Positions 53,226-62,713 of a stretch of DNA of 64,000 bases are shown one piece after another. The stretch comes from Lentilactobacillus fungorum (lineage in GTDB: Bacteria > Bacillota > Bacilli > Lactobacillales > Lactobacillaceae). Location: positions 17,123-81,122 of the forward strand of contig NZ_BNJR01000011.1 in the NCBI RefSeq assembly GCF_016860605.1. Reading direction: 5' to 3'. Position 1 is the first letter of the stretch, and every line of letters starts with the position of its first letter. Made by a program: the position numbers and the translations under genes. The notes under the pieces are model-generated. The model saw only the letters and a program-made list of their open reading frames with translations, had not been told where the DNA came from and ran no database searches.

Positions 53226-53888
53226 TTAGGAACGCGTATAGTGGACAGCTAAAAAGTCCCCAATCCACTGAATGATTTGAACAATAATGACTAAAATCAC
53301 AATCACACTAATTAGGACCCCGGTATCATAGCGGTTGTAACCAAACTGAATGGCAAGATTCCCAATCCCACCAGCGCCAATTGTTCCAACCATTGCCGAA
53401 TAGCCAATCAAACTAATAATTGTCAAGACAATCCCCCGAATCAACGACGGCAAGGCCTCTGGGAATAACACTTCTTGAAAAATCAACCAAAAGTTAGCGC
53501 CGGTTGAACGGGCTGCCTCAATAATTCCTTCATCAATTTCGGCAAACGCACTTTCGGCAATTCGGGCAAAGAATGGGACTGCGGCAACTGATAAGGATAC
53601 CGTGCCGCCCATTGGTGTATAAGGGTCGCCGGCAACCAATTTGGCAAACGGAATTAAGACGACCATCAAAATTAAGAACGGAAACGAACGGATAGCGTTG
53701 ATAATAAACCCCACAACAGCGTTAACCACCGGTTTAGGTGAAAATAGGCGGTTGGAATAGTAGTAAAGGGCCAAACCGATTAACGTGCCAAAGACAATGC
53801 CAATAATTCCAGAAATCAACACCATTTCAGTGGTTTCCCACAAAGATTGTCCTAAATTTGCTTTTAAAATTTGAATTGTTTCATTCAT
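53226..53888 (-). CDS. metI: Methionine ABC transporter permease
   Basis: A 220-residue permease with five helices; the EAA loop is IEAARSTGANFWLIFQEVLFPEALPSL. ALPSLIRGI and GTIGAGGIGNLAIQFGYNR are characteristic of MetI. It overlaps the ATPase gene by 4 nt. It forms the membrane channel of the MetNIQ system, probably importing D/L-methionine. Confidence 0.92.
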   Translation of the reverse strand: MNETIQILKANLGQSLWETTEMVLISGIIGIVFGTLIGLALYYYSNRLFSPKPVVNAVVGFIINAIRSFPFLILMVVLIPFAKLVAGDPYTPMGGTVSLSVAAVPFFARIAESAFAEIDEGIIEAARSTGANFWLIFQEVLFPEALPSLIRGIVLTIISLIGYSAMVGTIGAGGIGNLAIQFGYNRYDTGVLISVIVILVIIVQIIQWIGDFLAVHYTRS

Positions 53889-54907
53889 CGGGCAACCTCC
53901 TCTACCATGTCGACCTTTTCAGTAAATAATTGAACTGCCTTGGAAATTGCACTCGGTTCACCAGTGATAAAAACTGCTAAAACCCCAATCGCATTGGAAT
54001 GAATATATTCGATTCGACCTTGTAAAATACTAATGGCAACGCCGGTACTTGAAGAGATCTCAGTGATTACCGGATCAAGAGAATCATCACCTTGATATTT
54101 CAAGGTTAAAATCACGCCGGGTTCGCCACGCAACTTCTCGCGTACTTCATCTGGCAATTGCTCATCCAAAAATCGGTTAACCAATCGCTTAGCCATGCTG
54201 GACTGAGGATCGGCAAACAACCGATAAGCCGTCGTTTGTTCAACAATTTGGCCAGCTTCCATCACGGCAACTCGGTCAAATAAATCCTTGGCGACTTCCA
54301 ACTGGTGAGTGATAAAGACAATCGTAATATGCAGACGCTGATTGATGTCTTTTAAAATTGCGATGATTTCTTGGGCTGTTTCCAAGTCCAACGCACTAGT
54401 GGCTTCATCACAAAGCAGAATATCCGGATCGTTGGCAAGCGCCCTGGCAATTCCCACTCGCTGTTTTTGGCCGCCGGATAATTGTGCTGGATAATTATCC
54501 TGCCGATCCTTTAAACCGACCATATCTAAAAGCGCATCGATCTTTTTTGGTTGCGCTTTTTCAGGAAAACCGCCAGCAGTCAGCGCGAAAGCGATGTTTT
54601 GGGCAATCGTTCGGTTATTAATCAAGTTAAAGTTTTGAAAAATAAAACCGATCTTTTTGCGTGCCGCTGCTAATGCCTTCTTGGTTGCTTGAGTAATGTC
54701 GACCCCATTAACGACAACCGTTCCTTGGCTTGGCTTCTGTAGACCGTTAATCGTGCGGACCAGCGTTGATTTACCAGCGCCTGAAAGGCCGACAATGCCA
54801 AAGATCTCTCCCTTTTCAATTTTAAGGGACACATTTTTGACCGCTTCAATCTGTTTGTGCTTTTGCTCAAAAGTAACTGAAACGTTTGAAATTTCAATTT
54901 GACTCAT
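53885..54907 (-). CDS. metN: Methionine ABC transporter ATP-binding protein
   Basis: A 340-residue ATPase. Walker A GLSGAGKST (about 39-47), signature LSGGQKQR and Walker B ILLCDEATSALD are intact. The last 95 residues (TLKYQGDDSLDPVI, ISILQGRIEYI, GVLAVFITG) are the C-terminal regulatory NIL domain of MetN, which binds methionine for transinhibition. It lies between metQ (12 nt) and metI (4-nt overlap). Confidence 0.93.
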   Translation of the reverse strand: MSQIEISNVSVTFEQKHKQIEAVKNVSLKIEKGEIFGIVGLSGAGKSTLVRTINGLQKPSQGTVVVNGVDITQATKKALAAARKKIGFIFQNFNLINNRTIAQNIAFALTAGGFPEKAQPKKIDALLDMVGLKDRQDNYPAQLSGGQKQRVGIARALANDPDILLCDEATSALDLETAQEIIAILKDINQRLHITIVFITHQLEVAKDLFDRVAVMEAGQIVEQTTAYRLFADPQSSMAKRLVNRFLDEQLPDEVREKLRGEPGVILTLKYQGDDSLDPVITEISSSTGVAISILQGRIEYIHSNAIGVLAVFITGEPSAISKAVQLFTEKVDMVEEVAR

Positions 54908-54919
54908 TCAATCACCCCA

Positions 54920-55759
54920 CTAATTCCAGGTGTTTGGTTTCTGAAAATCTTTAAATTTTGAATTAGCAATCGCCTTTTTAAATTTGCTGCTGTTTAAAAC
55001 GGACTTAACTGCTTTAGCAAACTTTGAATTTTTCTGACTGCTTCGAACAACAAAAACTTCTTGGTATTCCGGTTTAAGATTTTCCAATACAAGGGCACTA
55101 CTTGGCTTTAATTTCGCATTCCAAGAGAAATTACCCGGAATCAACGCCGCCGTGACGTTACTTTGAGATTGCGGTAATTGCGCGGCATCCAGTGTCTTGA
55201 ATTTCAAGTGCTTAGGATTTGAAGCAACATCTGCTAAACTTGCTGTTGCCACGTTAATGCCCTTTTTAAGGGTAATCAAGTGATTATCAGCCAGTAACAG
55301 CAGTGAACGCGCTAAGTTAGACGGATCGTTGGCAATTGAAATCGTATCGCCAGCTTTTAGGTCATTAAGTGATTTAACTTTTTTAGAATAAATCCCCATC
55401 CCTAAAGTTGGCGTTTTCCCGATAGCAGCTAATTTCAAATGATTGGCCTTTGAAAACGTCTTTAAATAGGCGGTGTGCTGAAATAAGTTGGCGTCAATTT
55501 CTCCAGAATTCAGTGCCTTATTGGGCTGAACGTAATCGTTAAATTCTTTGATTTTGACTTGAAAGCCCTTATCTTTTAATAATGGCCCTATTACGTCCGT
55601 TGCCATTTCACCATAAGGTCCAGGGGCCACCCCAATCGTTACCGTCTTAACTTTGCTGCTGGCAGAACCGCCGGACGAAAATTTACTAATACCAAAGATG
55701 CCAGCAAATAATACAACAATGACGCCTAAACCAATTAACCACTTTGTATTTCTTCTCAT
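54920..55759 (-). CDS. metQ: Methionine ABC transporter substrate-binding protein
   Basis: A 279-residue MetQ/NlpA-type binding protein: TVTIGVAPGPYGEMATDVIGPLLKDKGF, then FNDYVQPNKALNSGEIDANLFQHTAYL, the family's ligand-binding block. Unlike typical MetQ it has no lipobox cysteine; the N-terminal hydrophobic stretch (WLIGLGVIVVLFAGIFGI) probably remains as an uncleaved anchor. ATG 55759 is behind TTGGAGGAAAG; upstream in-frame ATG is not supported. First gene of metQ-metN-metI-aminotransferase, behind a T-box. Confidence 0.9.
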   Translation of the reverse strand: MRRNTKWLIGLGVIVVLFAGIFGISKFSSGGSASSKVKTVTIGVAPGPYGEMATDVIGPLLKDKGFQVKIKEFNDYVQPNKALNSGEIDANLFQHTAYLKTFSKANHLKLAAIGKTPTLGMGIYSKKVKSLNDLKAGDTISIANDPSNLARSLLLLADNHLITLKKGINVATASLADVASNPKHLKFKTLDAAQLPQSQSNVTAALIPGNFSWNAKLKPSSALVLENLKPEYQEVFVVRSSQKNSKFAKAVKSVLNSSKFKKAIANSKFKDFQKPNTWN

Positions 55760-55937
55760 AATCTTTCCTCCAAATAAGTCAGCGATGCAACGCAATTAGC
55801 AAGTGGGCCAATTTACGGCCATCACATAAAGGCATTGTCAGCCAAAAGTTGCCCCTTTGAAAATTTTGACCGGTGATACTTCGCGCCACCCGTTACTTTA
55901 CACAACTGCTCTATCAAACAATCAACTACCCAACAAT

Positions 55938-56186
55938 AAAAAAAGTCCTTCATCAAATTTAATTGACAAAGGACGACAAAGCCGCGGTACCACCTCGTTA
56001 AGCACAGAACATGTGCTCACTCATTCAATGCTGTAACGGGCAATCCCGAAGCCGGTTTACGTTAAAAGCTTACCAACTTAATCAATTTCTCAAAAGACCA
56101 TATTCCCAAAAACAACCGGCTCATCTCTCAGCAAACGATGATTCTCTGTCTCCATTTGTTTTCAGTACTCATCCTTTAAGTTAATG
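55938..56186 (-). ncRNA. T-box leader of the methionine transport operon
   Basis: On the minus strand: Stem I-like AGAGATGAGCCGG region, T-box GAGGTGGTACCGCG (about 55982-55995) and a terminator GTCCTTTGTCAA / TTTGATGAAGGAC then TTTTTTT (55940-55975). An ATG triplet in GGGAATATGGTC is in a plausible specifier position, consistent with tRNA-Met control of metQNI; I could not fold the leader to prove it. Confidence 0.88.
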
Positions 56187-56192
56187 GTTTAC

Positions 56193-56221
56193 ATTATGAG
56201 TAAATCATTGGTAAATGTCAA
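56193..56221 (-). promoter_or_regulatory. Promoter of the T-box/metQ operon
   Basis: TTGACA (56221-56216), 17-nt spacer and CATAAT (56198-56193) reading leftward; start point about 56186. Confidence 0.8.
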
Positions 56222-56376
56222 GAGCATTTTAATCTGTTGCTCATTTTATAAAATAAAAAACAACCTAACCACTGATAGTAACCGGTATTTCTCTCCGCAA
56301 CTAATACTGTCAAGTGTACATGAGCCCAAATATCTGGTATCATAGTCACATTATTGTATGTGATATTTTATTACAT

Positions 56377-56818
56377 AGGAAGTGCAAAGCGGAAAGCTGT
56401 ATCTAAAATTCTAAGCGGTTTGCTCTGCTCACTTTTAGGACAGCTACGCCAGGCAGAAAGCTACACGTAAGCACCTCTAACAAAAATTCCAGAACCGGGA
56501 ATTTCCGTTAGAGGAGACTTACGTTCCGCTTTCTAAACGCCTGGCTCCGCTCACTTATTTTTAGGACAGCTACGCCAGGTAGAAAGCTCCGTATAAGCAC
56601 CTCGGACAGAAATTCCAAACCCGGGAATTCCTGTCCGAGGACCCTTATACTCCGCTTTCTAAACGCCTGGCTCCGCTCACTGTTATTAGGACAGCTGCGC
56701 AAAGCAGAAGCTTGCACCTAAGTCCGCTTGCCCAAAAATCCAAAAAACCGGGATTTCCGGTCAAGCGGACTTAGGTGCAAGCTTCTAACCGCTTTGCTCC
56801 GCTCACTTACTGAGGAGG
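56377..56818 (+). repeat. Tandem array of palindromic AGGACAGCT elements (array C)
   Basis: A shrunken unit (56377-56436, centre deleted) and three full units starting at 56437, 56563 and 56688. Outer stems ACGCCAGGC/GCCTGGCTCCGC (first two) and GCGCAAAGC/GCTTTGCTCCGC (third); inner stems CACCTCTAAC/GTTAGAGG, CACCTCGGACAG/CTGTCCGAGG and GTCCGCTTG/CAAGCGGAC. The third copy also pairs AGAAGCTTGCACCTAAG with CTTAGGTGCAAGCTTCT. The array ends CGCTCACTTACTGAGGAGG at the ribosome-binding site of the GlnP-type gene. Confidence 0.88.
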
Positions 56819-56824
56819 ATATTC

Positions 56825-58975
56825 ATGAAGCACAAAGTTTTCAAAATTTTTGGTTGGGCCGCTTTTTTAATGACCTTATTTTTCTGTTTATCGCAAACCA
56901 CGATTACCGCCCAAGCAAAAACTTATCAGATTGGCACGGACGTCACCTATCCGCCATTTGAATTCGCCAATAAACAGAATAAATACATTGGTATTGACAT
57001 TGATATTATGAACGCAATTGCCAAAGAAGAAGGCTTCAAAGTTAATATCAAACCGGTTGGCTTTAACGCGGCCGTCCAATCCGTTCAATCGGGGCAATTG
57101 GACGGGGTGATTGCCGGTATGACCATCACGCCAGACCGAAAAGTCAAATTCGACTTTGGAACGCCCTATTACAAGACCGGTGTCGTGATGGCAGTTGGTA
57201 AAAACAGTCATATCAAGAGCTTTAAGCAATTGAAGGGCAAACGCGTCGCACTAAAGACTGGTACGGCAGCGGCTGACTATGCCAACAGCATTAAGAAAAA
57301 GTATGGCTTTAAAACGGTCACTTTTGATGACTCTAATAATATGTATGAAGACGTTACGACCGGCAATTCGGTTGCGTGTTTTGAAGATCAGCCAGTGATG
57401 CAGTACGGTATTAAGCAAGGCCTAAAATTAAAGATCGTCACCTCCCCTGCTAATACTGGTTGGTATGGTTTCGCAGTTAAGAAGGGCCAAAATAAGACAC
57501 TGCGGTTAAAATTCAACCGCGGACTCAAAAAGATTCAAGCTAATGGTACCTATGATCAGATTGTTGGCAAATACTTAGGAAATAAAACGAACCCGCAAGT
57601 AAAGGGAAAAACGTTTACGATTGGTACGGATGTCACGTTTCCACCCTTCGAATTTGCCAACAAGCATAACAAATACGTTGGCATTGATATGGATTTAATT
57701 CGCGCAATTGCTAACGAACAAGGATTCAAAGTGAAAATCAAACCGGTTGGCTTTAATGCCGCCGTCCAATCTCTGGAATCCGGCCAAATTGATGGCGTTA
57801 TCTCCGGGATGTCAATCACTAACGCTAGAAAGGCAAAGTTTGACTTCTCAAAGCCTTACTTCATGTCGGGAGTTGTTATGGCAGTTGCCAAGAATAGCAA
57901 GATTACCAGCCTTTCTCAGCTTAAGGGCAAACGCGTTGCGATTAAAACCGGGACTAGTGCAGCTGACTATGCCAATAGCATCAAGAAAAAGTATGGGTTC
58001 CACACCGTGACTTTTGATGACTCAAATAACATGTACCAAGACGTTACGACCGGCAATTCAGTTGCGTGTTTTGAAGACCATCCAGTGATGAAATATGCAA
58101 TCAAGCAAGGAACAAAGTTAAAAATTATCACCAAGCCAGCTGAAAGTGCACCATATGGTTTTGCGGTCAAACGTGGCCATAACCAAGCACTATTGGCCGC
58201 ATTTAACAGTGGCTTGGCTGATTTAAAGGCTAGCGGTACTTATGACAACATTAAGGCTAAGTATTTAGGCACCAATGATAATGATTCGGTTGCTAAGACA
58301 GCGGCCGCAGATGACAGTGACTCACGGACATTTATTGGCTTGATTAAGCAAAATCAAGGGGCACTACTTTCCGGCCTGAAGGAAACCATGTGGCTGACAA
58401 TTGTCTCAATCTTTTTTGCAACTATTTTTGGGATTATCGTCGGCTTGTTGGGCGTTGTCCCAAGTAAATTTAGTAATGGGGTTTCCTCAGTGTTAATTTA
58501 TCTATTTAGGGGAATGCCATTGCTAGTGCTGGCACTCTTTATCTATACAGGGATTCCAAGCCTGACTGGAACAAAAATTCCGGCATTTGTCGCCGGAGTT
58601 GTAACTTTAACCTTTAACGAAGGTGCCTACATTGCCGCATTTGTTAAAGGTGGCATTGAAGCTGTCGACCCGGGGCAAATGGAAGCTGCCAGAAGCTTGG
58701 GGTTGCCGTTTGGCAAATCGATGCGCAAAGTCATCTTGCCACAAGGTATTCGAATCATGATTCCGTCATTTATTAATCAGTTCATCATCACCTTAAAAGA
58801 TACGTCAATTTTGTCAATCATTGGCCTATTGGAATTAACCCAAACCGGAAAAATCATTATTGCCCGTAACTTGGAAGGCTTCAAAGTTTGGACAATCGTT
58901 GCTGCAATGTATCTCATCATCATTACATTGCTAACCTGGCTGTCAAATTGGGTGCAAAGGAGAACTAAAGTATGA
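56825..58975 (+). CDS. Amino-acid ABC transporter with two fused binding domains and permease
   Basis: A 716-residue GlnP-type fusion. Signal anchor, binding domain 1 (about 35-255, starting [19 protein letters not shown]), binding domain 2 (about 260-480, starting [19 protein letters not shown]), then about five helices with the EAA loop [21 protein letters not shown]. The binding domains are close to each other, from an internal duplication. As in lactococcal GlnPQ, two domains on one subunit allow up to four per transporter; substrate is probably glutamine/glutamate or asparagine. ATG 56825 is behind GAGGAGGATATTC, which is the end of array C. Confidence 0.92.
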   Translation: MKHKVFKIFGWAAFLMTLFFCLSQTTITAQAKTYQIGTDVTYPPFEFANKQNKYIGIDIDIMNAIAKEEGFKVNIKPVGFNAAVQSVQSGQLDGVIAGMTITPDRKVKFDFGTPYYKTGVVMAVGKNSHIKSFKQLKGKRVALKTGTAAADYANSIKKKYGFKTVTFDDSNNMYEDVTTGNSVACFEDQPVMQYGIKQGLKLKIVTSPANTGWYGFAVKKGQNKTLRLKFNRGLKKIQANGTYDQIVGKYLGNKTNPQVKGKTFTIGTDVTFPPFEFANKHNKYVGIDMDLIRAIANEQGFKVKIKPVGFNAAVQSLESGQIDGVISGMSITNARKAKFDFSKPYFMSGVVMAVAKNSKITSLSQLKGKRVAIKTGTSAADYANSIKKKYGFHTVTFDDSNNMYQDVTTGNSVACFEDHPVMKYAIKQGTKLKIITKPAESAPYGFAVKRGHNQALLAAFNSGLADLKASGTYDNIKAKYLGTNDNDSVAKTAAADDSDSRTFIGLIKQNQGALLSGLKETMWLTIVSIFFATIFGIIVGLLGVVPSKFSNGVSSVLIYLFRGMPLLVLALFIYTGIPSLTGTKIPAFVAGVVTLTFNEGAYIAAFVKGGIEAVDPGQMEAARSLGLPFGKSMRKVILPQGIRIMIPSFINQFIITLKDTSILSIIGLLELTQTGKIIIARNLEGFKVWTIVAAMYLIIITLLTWLSNWVQRRTKV

Positions 58976-59709
58976 GCGAGAAATTAAAAGTTACAAATTT
59001 GGTTAAAACATTTGGTACCAACGAAGTGTTGAAGGGAATTAATTTGACCGTTAACCAAAACGAAGTGGTTGTCATCATCGGCCCATCTGGTTCCGGTAAA
59101 AGTACCCTATTACGAGCCTTAAATCGTTTGGAAGAGCCCACTTCTGGATCAATTGTCATTAATAATGTTGATATTGCCAGCAAAGGTGTCGACATCGATA
59201 CGGTCCGGGAAAATATTGGAATGGTCTTCCAACATTTCAACTTATTTAGTAACCTTTCAGTTGGTGAAAATATTATGTTGGCCCCAGTTGAATTGAAGAA
59301 GGAAACTAAGGAACAAGCCGCTAACCAAGCAAAACAATTATTGAAAACTGTCGGCCTGGAAGAAAAATTCGATGCAACCGTTCAATCCCTATCAGGCGGC
59401 CAGCAGCAACGAGTTGCGATTGCCAGAGCACTAGCAATGGATCCCGACATTATGTTATTTGATGAGCCAACTTCGGCGCTTGACCCAGAAATGGTTGGCG
59501 ATGTGCTGGCAGTTATGAAAGATTTAGCTAAAAAAGGCATGACAATGGTAGTTGTGACCCATGAGATGGGATTTGCTAAAGAAGTTGCCGACAGAGTTGT
59601 TTTCGTCGATAACGGTCAAATATTAGAACAAGGGACTCCAGAGCAAGTGTTTGAACATCCAAAGAATTCGAGGTTACAGGATTTCTTGAATAAAATTTTA
59701 AATGTTTAG
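58972..59709 (+). CDS. Amino-acid ABC transporter ATP-binding protein
   Basis: A 245-residue polar amino-acid transport ATPase: Walker [10 protein letters not shown], signature LSGGQQQR, Walker [13 protein letters not shown] and H-loop VVTHEMGFA. The start overlaps the permease stop (ATGA). It forms a two-gene GlnPQ-like importer with the fusion protein. A terminator follows. Confidence 0.93.
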   Translation: MSEKLKVTNLVKTFGTNEVLKGINLTVNQNEVVVIIGPSGSGKSTLLRALNRLEEPTSGSIVINNVDIASKGVDIDTVRENIGMVFQHFNLFSNLSVGENIMLAPVELKKETKEQAANQAKQLLKTVGLEEKFDATVQSLSGGQQQRVAIARALAMDPDIMLFDEPTSALDPEMVGDVLAVMKDLAKKGMTMVVVTHEMGFAKEVADRVVFVDNGQILEQGTPEQVFEHPKNSRLQDFLNKILNV

Positions 59710-59734
59710 TGTTGGGTCTTCACTAAAAGTTGTT

Positions 59735-59767
59735 GCCTTAGACGATTATCGTCTAGGGCTTTTTTTA
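59735..59767 (+). terminator. Rho-independent terminator
   Basis: GCCTTAGACGA pairs with TCGTCTAGGGC, followed by TTTTTTT. Confidence 0.85.
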
Positions 59768-59831
59768 TGAAGATGTCTTGTTTAGCTTGTGTTAAAATGA
59801 ACATAAATAAGATGATTGGGAGGCCAGCAAA

Positions 59832-59966
59832 ATGAAATTTTTAGTTCTTTGTGCATCAGCGTTGACTTTGTGTACTGGCGCAATTGGCGTCAGTCATTAT
59901 TGCAATCAGACGCAACATTATCAGCAGCAACCCCGAATTGAACGTGGGTGTGGGATGATGCGATAA
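59832..59966 (+). CDS. Very small secreted or membrane-anchored peptide
   Basis: A 44-codon ORF with the ribosome-binding site TGGGAGGCC. It encodes an N-terminal hydrophobic stretch (FLVLCASALTLCTGAIG), then HYCNQTQHYQQQP and GCGMMR. The hydrophobic part may be a signal peptide and the short tail contains two more cysteines. No homologue comes to mind. It is the first of several small genes between the GlnPQ operon and the integrase. Confidence 0.5.
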   Translation: MKFLVLCASALTLCTGAIGVSHYCNQTQHYQQQPRIERGCGMMR

Positions 59967-60046
59967 GTACATTTTTATCATTAACGTAATTGGCAAGCTG
60001 CCCTACCCAGTCAGCTTGCCAATTAATTATGAGTGGAGATCTTTAT

Positions 60047-60586
60047 TTGGGACTATTCAAGCGATTATTTGACAATTCAAAATTAAAAAGTAATGTAACT
60101 CATACTGACCATTCAGATTTTCTCAGCGATGCTAAATTTGCCACTCAAAATATCCCTATTTATTGGATTCAGTACGAAGAATCTTTGTATCTTCTAATGT
60201 TTACCCATAATTGCCGAACTTATTTTGATCGAAAGGATTTTGTCGTGCCACGACTTGGTATGCTCAGACATGCTTTAGGATACGTTGGCAATGTGCTTTC
60301 TTTTGTCGACCTTCACACCCAAGCTCAAGTCATCGTTACAACGGATGATATTGATAAGATTGTCCAAACGATCAAGTCACCTGATTTTGATCAAAAATTT
60401 ATCAATAACTATTGTGAAGCACTGGACTACAAATTAGGCTTCGTTAAAAACGATCAAGAAAAATTAGTTTGGATTACCAGATGGCAACAACGGCTAAAAC
60501 CATTTGAGAAGCGACTGTCCACCGAACTTGTGGAGCAGTTTAAACAACATTGTTTGGCGTTAAAGAGACAGTTAACGACTAAATAA
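60047..60586 (+). CDS. Uncharacterised cytoplasmic protein
   Basis: About 179 residues from TTG 60047 (behind GTGGAGATC; an ATG at 60029 precedes that site and is less likely). Hydrophilic, with no signal peptide; contains IYWIQYEESLYLLMFTHN and a C-terminal basic helix (RWQQRLKPFEKRL). No motif recognised. It lies in the cluster of small genes before the integrase. Confidence 0.65.
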   Translation: MGLFKRLFDNSKLKSNVTHTDHSDFLSDAKFATQNIPIYWIQYEESLYLLMFTHNCRTYFDRKDFVVPRLGMLRHALGYVGNVLSFVDLHTQAQVIVTTDDIDKIVQTIKSPDFDQKFINNYCEALDYKLGFVKNDQEKLVWITRWQQRLKPFEKRLSTELVEQFKQHCLALKRQLTTK

Positions 60587-60598
60587 GTACGTGCTAGA

Positions 60599-60781
60599 TT
60601 GTTTAAAATCTGTCGCCTTTTTTTAATACAAACGGCCGGATTTGGACACCAAATTAATGAAATTATTAGTAACTTGGTACGAGTTGTACCAATGAAGCTT
60701 AGCTCAGGAAGTATTTCTAGTTACTATACTGAGCCGTGTGTTCTGTTAATGGCAGATAAAGTGGTTAACCACGATGAATAA
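60599..60781 (+). CDS. Possible small protein, doubtful
   Basis: A 60-codon frame from TTG 60599, with an internal ATG at 60692 and a stop at 60781. Some of it looks coding (INEIISNLVRVVPMKLSSGS, YYTEPCVLLMADKVV). No clear ribosome-binding site. Its end overlaps the start of the next small gene by 8 nt, which would allow translational coupling. Confidence 0.35.
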   Translation: MFKICRLFLIQTAGFGHQINEIISNLVRVVPMKLSSGSISSYYTEPCVLLMADKVVNHDE

Positions 60782-60926
60782 CAATCAGCAACCAGAAAAT
60801 AAACTTTATCAAATCGGCGCAATCATCCAGTCTATTGGCTGCATCGGTTGTATGTTACCGTTAGTCATTTTCTTTAGCGCAATTTTCTTGTTTGGTATCT
60901 GGGAAATGATGACAGCATTCTTTTAG
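60774..60926 (+). CDS. Small single-span membrane protein
   Basis: A 50-residue protein: hydrophilic start MNNNQQPENKLYQIG, one helix with paired cysteines (SIGCIGCMLPLVIFFSAIFL) and a short end (EMMTAFF). It overlaps the preceding frame and is 13 nt from the next secreted protein, so the two are probably co-transcribed. Function unknown. Confidence 0.55.
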   Translation: MNNNQQPENKLYQIGAIIQSIGCIGCMLPLVIFFSAIFLFGIWEMMTAFF

Positions 60927-60939
60927 TACGGAGGAAAAT

Positions 60940-61314
60940 ATGAAACTTAAGAAGTCACTGCTGTTGGGGATTACAGCACTGTCACTTGGTACATCAGTTA
61001 GCCTAATTGGTGCTCAACCGGTTAATGCAATGAGCATCTATAATTCTGGCAATCCATTCTGGAATCGATTGCCATGGGTTACTTTGAAACATAATGTTAG
61101 GGTTCACAAGATGCGAATCGTCACACCCAACTACAAAAGCTATTCAGTTGGTGCTTATGTTGCTAAAAAGGGATACCACTATCGTTTGGGCCATTGGGGA
61201 AACAATTATTCTTGGACTCTTGAGTCTGGACGTTTTAAGGGTAACCACCACTATTCCTACGTTGTCGCTAAGGGAGCAAATAATCACTCTTGGTTTAGAT
61301 TTGGAATTCATTAA
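60940..61314 (+). CDS. Small secreted protein
   Basis: A 124-residue protein with a signal peptide (KKSLLLGITALSLGTSVSLIG, cleavage after VNA) and a basic mature part of about 94 residues rich in His, Tyr, Trp and Asn (YRLGHWGNNYSWTLESG, NNHSWFRFGIH). ATG 60940 is behind TACGGAGGAAAAT. No cysteines and no leader of bacteriocin type. Function unknown; position suggests cargo of the integrase-bearing element, or simply a host secreted protein. Confidence 0.75.
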   Translation: MKLKKSLLLGITALSLGTSVSLIGAQPVNAMSIYNSGNPFWNRLPWVTLKHNVRVHKMRIVTPNYKSYSVGAYVAKKGYHYRLGHWGNNYSWTLESGRFKGNHHYSYVVAKGANNHSWFRFGIH

Positions 61315-61381
61315 TAAATGCCCATTTATTTGGACTTTTATTTAACACAAGAAACGAACGTGTGTACGGGAGATGAAATAA

Positions 61382-62539
61382 ATGGCGAGTGTTCGAAAAT
61401 TCCATAATACTTGGCAGGTCCGAGTAAGTTATAAAGACAAAACTGGAAAACGTAAATCAATTTCCAAGTCCGGTTTCAAAACAAAAAAGATGGCTCAAGA
61501 GTATGGGACTAGTTTAGAGTATGAATATGGTCATGGTGGTCAACTAGAGGATAAAAATGTTGGTTTTGTAAATTACTTCATTGATTGGTATCAAACTTAC
61601 CGAGAGCCTAGTCTTTCTGAAAACACTAAAACTAAGTATATCTATACGATTAACGTAATTACTGAATTTTTTGGTGAAACGAGACTTAATGATGTCACCA
61701 GAAGTGCCTACCAAAACTTTCTGAATGTATATGGCCAAGGAGACGATACTAAGAAGCACCCTGCTCACGCTAAAGCAACAGTTGAAAAAGTCAATACACA
61801 TATCAGGGCTGCTGTGGAGAATGCCGTAAATGACGGCGTAATCAACCGAGACTTTACTATGAACACAAAAGTCGTTTATGATAAAAAACACACCAGGGAA
61901 ATTAAATATCTCAATGAAATTGACGCAAAAAGGCTTATATCCTATCTCAAGACACATCTTAACGACTCAGTTGTATTTGGTATGTGTTACACCGGCTTAG
62001 TGACAGGTATGCGTGCATCTGAAGTTGCGGGATTAACTTGGGATTGTATTGATAAAGAAAATTTAACTCTTGATATTAATAAATCCTGGAATTTTAAACA
62101 GTTTAAGTTCGGACCAACTAAAAATCCTTCATCAACACGGGTCATTGAAATCATTCCAGATCTCATCAGTGTTTTAGCTCATGTTAAATTTCTCCAGAAC
62201 ACTCAGTTGAAATTGAAACATCAGCAAAACAAAAAGAATCTCGTCTTTATGACCAAAGCATTCACCGTTCCAGACTATAACACTATCAACAAAGAACTAC
62301 GGGTTGCACTTCAAGGAGCTGGTATCAAGCAAGATTTGACGTTCCATGGGTTGCGTCATACCCACGCTTCCCTACTTTTATACGATAAGATTGCTATTCC
62401 TTACATTTCAAAACGCTTAGGTCACAAGAATGTAGATACAACTATCAAAACTTACCTACACATTACCCAAGAACTTCAAAGTAAGGAGTCCGAAAAGACA
62501 ATTTTGTATTTGAATAAATTAACCAAAACTGCTAACTAG
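61382..62539 (+). CDS. Tyrosine-type site-specific integrase
   Basis: A 385-residue phage/ICE-type integrase. N-terminal arm-binding region (VRKFHNTWQVRVSYKDKTGKR), SAM-like core-binding domain and catalytic domain with all residues: Arg in TGMRASEVAGLTW, HGLRHTHAS (His-x-x-Arg), LGHKN and the Tyr nucleophile in IKTYLH. It lies next to a tRNA cluster, reading towards the 3' end of tRNA-Leu, the usual target. No excisionase, repressor or phage structural genes are near, so it is probably a remnant of an integrated element. The start follows GGGAGATGA. Confidence 0.93.
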   Translation: MASVRKFHNTWQVRVSYKDKTGKRKSISKSGFKTKKMAQEYGTSLEYEYGHGGQLEDKNVGFVNYFIDWYQTYREPSLSENTKTKYIYTINVITEFFGETRLNDVTRSAYQNFLNVYGQGDDTKKHPAHAKATVEKVNTHIRAAVENAVNDGVINRDFTMNTKVVYDKKHTREIKYLNEIDAKRLISYLKTHLNDSVVFGMCYTGLVTGMRASEVAGLTWDCIDKENLTLDINKSWNFKQFKFGPTKNPSSTRVIEIIPDLISVLAHVKFLQNTQLKLKHQQNKKNLVFMTKAFTVPDYNTINKELRVALQGAGIKQDLTFHGLRHTHASLLLYDKIAIPYISKRLGHKNVDTTIKTYLHITQELQSKESEKTILYLNKLTKTAN

Positions 62540-62604
62540 TGTGTTCCAAAATTTGTTCCACATTTTTATGTATAAAAAAGACCGATGTTCCACTTTGTTC
62601 CACC
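62540..62604. repeat. Repeated TTTGTTCCAC motifs behind the integrase
   Basis: TTCCAAAATTTGTTCCAC (about 62544-62561) and TTCCACTTTGTTCCACC (about 62588-62604) contain repeated TTTGTTCCAC and GTTCCA motifs. Such repeats beside an integrase gene are candidate arm-type binding sites. Confidence 0.4.
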
Positions 62605-62624
62605 AACTTTTGATAACGTATGTG

Positions 62625-62705
62625 ACTCTATGTGGATTAATTTAGATAAAAAAGAAGGAACGCTGATATATCAACGTTCCTTTACCTTCAAACTACTCTA
62701 TGTGG
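62625..62705. repeat. 11-nt direct repeat flanking the tRNA terminator
   Basis: ACTCTATGTGG occurs at 62625-62635 and 62695-62705, between the integrase end and tRNA-Leu. It could be an attachment-site core or duplication left by integration; no second pair is visible at the far end of the small-gene cluster. Confidence 0.45.
62645..62685 (-). terminator. Terminator of the rRNA-tRNA operon
   Basis: AAGGAACG and CGTTCCTT arms around GCTGATATATCA; the leftward transcript ends in TTCTTTTTT. Confidence 0.8.
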
Positions 62706-62713
62706 CTACTTAA

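Noticed and set aside
62540..62713. CRISPR-like repeats beside the integrase
   Set aside because: Only two short imperfect repeats with no regular spacing; no array was seen anywhere in the window.
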